Below, one piece after another: positions 60,518 to 64,000 of a stretch of DNA of 64,000 nt. Source of the DNA: Bacteriovoracaceae bacterium (lineage in GTDB: Bacteria; Bdellovibrionota; Bacteriovoracia; Bacteriovoracales; Bacteriovoracaceae); the NCBI GenBank assembly GCA_024711325.1, contig JANJTC010000002.1:372001-436000 (forward strand), read 5' to 3'. The position numbers and the translations under genes are program-made. Positions within the stretch are counted from its first letter, which is position 1. Each line of letters starts with the position of its first letter. Below the pieces are notes generated by a model. That model did no database searches. It was given only the letters and a program-made list of their open reading frames with translations, and was not told where the DNA came from.

Positions 60518-61039
60518 TTGAAATTTTCTTTTATGTTCTTGTTCTTGGTCATGACTGTTTGCGCTCACGCGGAGGTATTCAAGTTGGCCGAAATAACCTC
60601 AGAGTTCGATAAAGATGTCATGGATTTCTACGTCGAAACGGATGACCAAAGAAAGATAGATTCTATTCGCTATATTACTACCAGACCTGATGGGAGTATT
60701 TTTGAAGATGTATCAGTACCGGCAGAGAGGGTCATTGCTGAAGGGGTAGTCATTGTTGAACGGGATGGATACTCAGCTGTCAGATTGGAAGTTGAAAATT
60801 TTTCTGTGTTATCCGGTGGGGTTGTTAAGCTCAACTACCTCTATAATGGAATCACTGGAACGAGACATGTGAAACGGCTTTTACTGAATTGGGTTGATGA
60901 GCAATTACGTTTGTTTGACCTGGAAAACATCCCGGTAAATCGAATGTATTTCAAAGCAAATCATTCGAGGGTATTCGGCATTATTGGCATTAGAGAAATT
61001 ATGACTTCCTTTGCCTTTCAAAAACTTCGTTTCTTTTAG
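60518..61039 (+). CDS. Secreted protein of unknown function
   Basis: 173 aa if it starts at TTG 60518, which makes a typical signal peptide (KFSFMFLFLVMTVCAHA) and leaves GGGGGATTAA as ribosome site, the same string that precedes pckA. An ATG at 60503 would consume that site and is less likely. The mature part is a beta-rich small domain with no cysteines ('FKLAEITSEFDKDVMDFYVE...'). No family recognised. Confidence 0.7.
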   Translation: MKFSFMFLFLVMTVCAHAEVFKLAEITSEFDKDVMDFYVETDDQRKIDSIRYITTRPDGSIFEDVSVPAERVIAEGVVIVERDGYSAVRLEVENFSVLSGGVVKLNYLYNGITGTRHVKRLLLNWVDEQLRLFDLENIPVNRMYFKANHSRVFGIIGIREIMTSFAFQKLRFF

Positions 61040-61066
61040 ACAATGACCTCTACAAAAGAGGTGCTT

Positions 61067-61375
61067 ATGAATTCTTCAAACGAGCATTCCCCATTCGATA
61101 TGAATGCTGAAAATTATCTACCCAATGATCAAGAAATTGAAAAAGTAGTTAAGGAATTATTGCATAATAGTCAACGGATTGATGCCAGAGACATTAGTGT
61201 AACAGTTGATCAATTGAATGTTACTCTTAGTGGCACTGTCAGAAGCCAATATGAAAGAGACTATGCTGTGGCCGTCACCAAGTTGGTTCATGGTGTGGGG
61301 AATATTGAATCGGAAATCATAGTTAAAAGGAATGAGGGGATACTACCTACAGATATTGGCCGAAAAATACATTGA
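61067..61375 (+). CDS. Small BON-domain protein
   Basis: 102 aa from the ATG at 61067 (AGAGG six bases ahead). After 35 polar residues a single BON domain fills the rest: 'NDQEIEKVVKELLHNSQRIDARDISVTV', 'LNVTLSGTV', 'GVGNIESEIIV'. No signal peptide, so it is cytoplasmic like the BON protein at 22011. It is 27 bases downstream of the secreted-protein gene and may share its transcript. Confidence 0.8.
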   Translation: MNSSNEHSPFDMNAENYLPNDQEIEKVVKELLHNSQRIDARDISVTVDQLNVTLSGTVRSQYERDYAVAVTKLVHGVGNIESEIIVKRNEGILPTDIGRKIH

Positions 61376-61424
61376 CGACGCTTTGAATCTTAACTTAAGG
61401 GATTTGTACGAGTAGGATTTGGTA

Positions 61425-62285
61425 ATGAAAATTCTACTCATTCTTCTTTTTGTTTCTGTTAATTCATATGCATCTTTTCTATCTTGGGATCAATATCCAG
61501 AAGATAGAGACTACACCAGTGCCGATCGTGGAATGAAGCCTTATCGCTCTTTATCCTTGTATAAGAGTGGTACTTTTTCCCTTACTTTTGATGATGGACC
61601 GGATCTCGTTAAAACCCCTAAGATTTTGGATATTCTAAAACAATACGATGTTAAGGCGACTTTCTTCGTATTAACTAAGCTCTTGGATCAAAGAACATTC
61701 CCTATCCTGAAGCGCATGTTGGATGAAGGACACATTGTGGCCTCTCATGGCCCAAGTCATGACCGTTCGGGTGATCTGACTAAGGAAGAATGGAAGCGCC
61801 AGACTAATCAATCTTTTAAGGTACTGGCCCATTGGTACAAGCTTGCAGGACATGAGTTTACCAAGCACTACTATCGATTCCCTTATGGAAGTTACGGAAC
61901 CAGGGATGACTATCATCATATCAATGCTCTAAAAGAAGTATCCCATGAGCTTATGGGGGAGAACTGCATTCATATGGTTTTTTGGGATGTAGATACAAGT
62001 GACTGGGTTCCTGGAATGACACCTGCTGAAGTTGCCCAGAATATTGTGGCATGGAATGAAGGGGGCGTGTACATAGACTTTAAAAAGGAGGGGAACTCCT
62101 ATGTGAAGAATCCGGTATATATTCAAAACCCTTTGGGCGGAGGTGTGATACTTCAACATGATATTCAGGAGCCTTCAGTTAAAGGCCTTGAACTCTTTTT
62201 AAAATATGCACAGGCAAAAGGTTTGAATCTTCCTCGTCTGGATGAGGTTGATGAGTTTAAGATAACGAAAGATTGCCGACTCTAA
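61425..62285 (+). CDS. Secreted polysaccharide deacetylase (NodB domain, CE4)
   Basis: 286 aa from the ATG at 61425 (AGGA nine bases ahead). Signal peptide ends VNSYAS. Motif 1 is TFDDGP, with the first Asp as catalytic base and second as metal ligand; motif 2 is H-G-P-S-H ('SHGPSHDRS'), and motif 3 'RFPYGSYG' keeps Arg and Pro. 'WDVDTSDW' and 'GVILQHD' are motifs 4 and 5. It removes acetyl groups from peptidoglycan or chitin-like glycans. In predatory bacteria such enzymes mark prey peptidoglycan, but that role here is only an idea. Confidence 0.9.
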   Translation: MKILLILLFVSVNSYASFLSWDQYPEDRDYTSADRGMKPYRSLSLYKSGTFSLTFDDGPDLVKTPKILDILKQYDVKATFFVLTKLLDQRTFPILKRMLDEGHIVASHGPSHDRSGDLTKEEWKRQTNQSFKVLAHWYKLAGHEFTKHYYRFPYGSYGTRDDYHHINALKEVSHELMGENCIHMVFWDVDTSDWVPGMTPAEVAQNIVAWNEGGVYIDFKKEGNSYVKNPVYIQNPLGGGVILQHDIQEPSVKGLELFLKYAQAKGLNLPRLDEVDEFKITKDCRL

Positions 62286-62288
62286 TAA

Positions 62289-63290
62289 CTACTCATCTAC
62301 ATTAGATTTGAATATTTTCATTAAGAAAAAATACCCTGGTATAATCAACAATAAACCAACGATAAGAGCATAAATTAATGCCTTGAGCACTGCCGGTTCT
62401 GCACTCGCGTCAAGAAAACTGATAGATGTAGCATCCTGAGCTAGAATAAAATTTGGATATAAAGGGTAGAAACCTGCTCCCATAATACAAATAAGCTGCA
62501 GGCCTGCAATAATACGAGATGAATTTCTCATGGATCGATCTATGGTATATATTTGCGGCATTAATAGGAGGAAGGAAAATACGATGAGCACAATACTTAC
62601 AGGATTCATGAAAAAGAACTTCCAGCGATCAATCGCATAGGCGAGGAAAATCCCATGTGTTAGCAATCCACTTAAGATTAATACAATAAATATCTTAATC
62701 GTTAAACTTCTCCAGAGTGGTCGATGAATTTTCGCCTCTGCTGTTAAGAAAAGAGCTGCATTAAACATCATAAGCATCGTGACAAAACATCCCATTGAGA
62801 TAGCAACAGGATTTAACCAGTGTTTGAAATAGCGTTCAAAAATACCAGTATCGCTTAATGAGAAATTACCTAGCATTAAAGAACCTACAATTAACCCCAG
62901 CCAAAAAGTACACCAAACAGAGGATAGTCCAAAAATCCAGTGGTAGATCTTTTGTGACCCATCTTTGATTGGGTCATAGTGAAGAAAAGTAAAGCTAGCT
63001 CCCCGAAAGATGATGCCAAAGGCAAGTGCGCCAAAAGGGAAATGAAACCACTCAGATATAAACCAGAATATCCCGGGAAAAGCATTAAATGAGATGACCA
63101 GCGCAAGAATTAACCAGATATGGTTGGATTCCCACACCGGCCCCATGGCCTTACCAATCAGAACTGTCTTATCTTTAGTCGGAATTTTACCCGGTAATAT
63201 TTCGATAATTCCTGCCCCAAAGTCAGCGCCTGCTAACAAAGCATAAAGGAAAAGGGCAACTGCAAGAATAAAGACAATGAACTCAGTCAT
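62289..63290 (-). CDS. cydB: Cytochrome bd oxidase subunit II
   Basis: 333 aa with eight to nine membrane helices. 'FLYALLAGADFGAGI' and 'IGPVWESNHIWLIL' (here 'MGPVWESNHIW') are the family landmarks. With CydA it forms a high-affinity quinol oxidase of the inner membrane, suited to low oxygen. The gene overlaps the cydA end by four bases. It ends 3 bases from the deacetylase stop on the other strand. Confidence 0.95.
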   Translation of the reverse strand: MTEFIVFILAVALFLYALLAGADFGAGIIEILPGKIPTKDKTVLIGKAMGPVWESNHIWLILALVISFNAFPGIFWFISEWFHFPFGALAFGIIFRGASFTFLHYDPIKDGSQKIYHWIFGLSSVWCTFWLGLIVGSLMLGNFSLSDTGIFERYFKHWLNPVAISMGCFVTMLMMFNAALFLTAEAKIHRPLWRSLTIKIFIVLILSGLLTHGIFLAYAIDRWKFFFMNPVSIVLIVFSFLLLMPQIYTIDRSMRNSSRIIAGLQLICIMGAGFYPLYPNFILAQDATSISFLDASAEPAVLKALIYALIVGLLLIIPGYFFLMKIFKSNVDE

Positions 63291-64000
63291 GGCCCATCCT
63301 TTTTAAGAAAATGTACCAGAATGAGGCGATAAAAGAGCCAGCATACAACGGCCATTAAAAAAAGATAGAGAAACAAGTAGGTATAAAAAGTTAATTGCAA
63401 GGCAGGGGCATTAGTAAGGGCATCTTTGGTTTTCATGAACCCATAAATAATCCATGGCTGACGGCCGACTTCAGTGACTGTCCAGCCTGCTTCTATGGCC
63501 ACTATTCCTAATGGGGACACCAGTACAAAGAATTTCAATAACCACGGATTCGATGCCAAAGATTTTTTGCGGATAATGGTGAGAAGTGCCCATACTGCAG
63601 CTAAGGCGAGTAAGCTGCCACAGAAAATCATTATCTGAAAGGCCACATGGACGATGGCCACTGGAGGCCAGTGTTCTTTTGGAAAATCTTTTAAACCTTT
63701 GACCTCAGAATTCAGATCACCGTGAGCAAGATAACTTAAAATCTTAGGAACATGGATTGCATAATCAACTCTTTCATTCTCAACATCCGGTAATCCGCCA
63801 AGCACTAGAGGGGCGGAGCGAGTTGTTTCAAACAACGATTCCATTGCAGCAAATTTGATGGGCTGACGTTTGGCCACATCTTTGGCAGCAAGATCTCCAC
63901 TCAAAGGTTGTAATAAAGCGGAAATAATAAAAAATGGAGCAGCGATTTTTATGGCGAGCAAGTTTAAATTTTTCCTTCGCCCAAGTAAGTACAAAAAGGA
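63287..64000 (-). CDS. cydA: Cytochrome bd oxidase subunit I, C-terminal part (5' end outside window)
   Basis: About 237 residues to the right edge; the frame is open through base 64000. 'VGRQPWIIYGFMKTKDA' is the CydA signature near the last helices and 'QPLSGDLAAKDVAKRQPIKFAAME' (two parts) is the region ahead of the quinol loop. The loop between 'FAAMESL' and 'PPVAIVH' is short, as in the cyanide-insensitive (CioA-like) branch. Haem ligands of the N-terminal half are outside the window. Confidence 0.92.
   Translation of the reverse strand, partial: SFLYLLGRRKNLNLLAIKIAAPFFIISALLQPLSGDLAAKDVAKRQPIKFAAMESLFETTRSAPLVLGGLPDVENERVDYAIHVPKILSYLAHGDLNSEVKGLKDFPKEHWPPVAIVHVAFQIMIFCGSLLALAAVWALLTIIRKKSLASNPWLLKFFVLVSPLGIVAIEAGWTVTEVGRQPWIIYGFMKTKDALTNAPALQLTFYTYLFLYLFLMAVVCWLFYRLILVHFLKKDGP

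Noticed and set aside
1-64000. Search for tRNA, rRNA, CRISPR arrays, insertion-sequence ends and prophage genes
   Set aside because: No intergenic stretch shows a tRNA-like cloverleaf, regularly spaced repeats or transposase/integrase coding; no gap exceeds 300 bases.

Overview
The window reads as one continuous, gene-dense piece of an AT-rich Gram-negative chromosome. It carries LPS heptose genes, many lipoproteins with a clear lipobox, an outer-membrane DUF481 protein and cytochrome bd. Several genes are typical of predatory or environmental Bdellovibrionota: an ABCC-type ABC transporter, a stand-alone SWIB protein, a degenerate HD-GYP protein and many small secreted proteins of unknown function. 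A Bacteriovorax/Peredibacter-like host is my best guess, but this is inference from gene content only. I saw no rRNA, tRNA, insertion sequence, prophage or CRISPR array.

Layout. 1-4.4 kb: an LPS-core operon (SDR, GmhB-like phosphatase, two family-9 glycosyltransferases, an aldose-epimerase-like protein, a DUF6165-like protein) closed by a terminator. 4.5-9.1 kb: a full-length ABCC transporter and a secreted protein whose start codon lies in a 15-bp perfect hairpin. 9.1-19 kb: SerA, SWIB, NnrS-like and BrkB/YihY proteins, a CHASE-GAF histidine kinase, a NodIJ-type ABC exporter and small unknowns. 19-25.4 kb: a subtilisin-like lipoprotein, then BON, FtsH, DUF2267 and OsmC stress genes. 25.4-31.9 kb: small secreted unknowns, a methyltransferase, a glutathione transferase, a membrane J-domain protein and pyroglutamyl peptidase. 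32-40.7 kb: a redox/low-oxygen-looking block with a beta-CASP nuclease, an ATP-cone/endonuclease fusion, a cNMP-domain protein, a Crp/Fnr regulator, a mono-haem protein, a universal stress protein with a Ca2+-type ATPase, and a CBS protein. 40.8-46.8 kb: RlmN, a DsbB/DsbA pair, a 47-aa lipoprotein, RlmF, MazG-like, a degenerate HD-GYP protein and a secreted EF-hand-like lipoprotein. 47-52.2 kb: a five-gene operon matching the URC uracil-catabolism pathway (aldehyde dehydrogenase, URC1-like, URC4/DUF1688, uracil phosphoribosyltransferase, uridine kinase). 52.3-54.7 kb: PEP carboxykinase plus a double universal stress protein. 54.7-64 kb: glutamine amidotransferase, rhomboid, DUF481, a paralogous lipoprotein with a Ser/Thr/Gly tail next to a protein-glutaminase-like secreted enzyme, BON, a polysaccharide deacetylase, and CydB with part of CydA.

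Two themes link the regions. First, four TGA-N6-TCA boxes (Crp/Fnr type) lie upstream of the Crp/Fnr gene itself, the stress protein/Ca-ATPase pair, the CBS gene and the PEP carboxykinase/stress protein pair. Each sits at the class II activator distance from the place where a -10 element is expected, which suggests one regulon. Second, the chromosome is very compact at gene tails: 9 of 18 convergent pairs overlap, and five share exactly four bases at their stop codons. The URC operon is the strongest candidate for a little-described metabolic system. A predator that digests prey RNA would have a use for uracil breakdown, but that link is inference.
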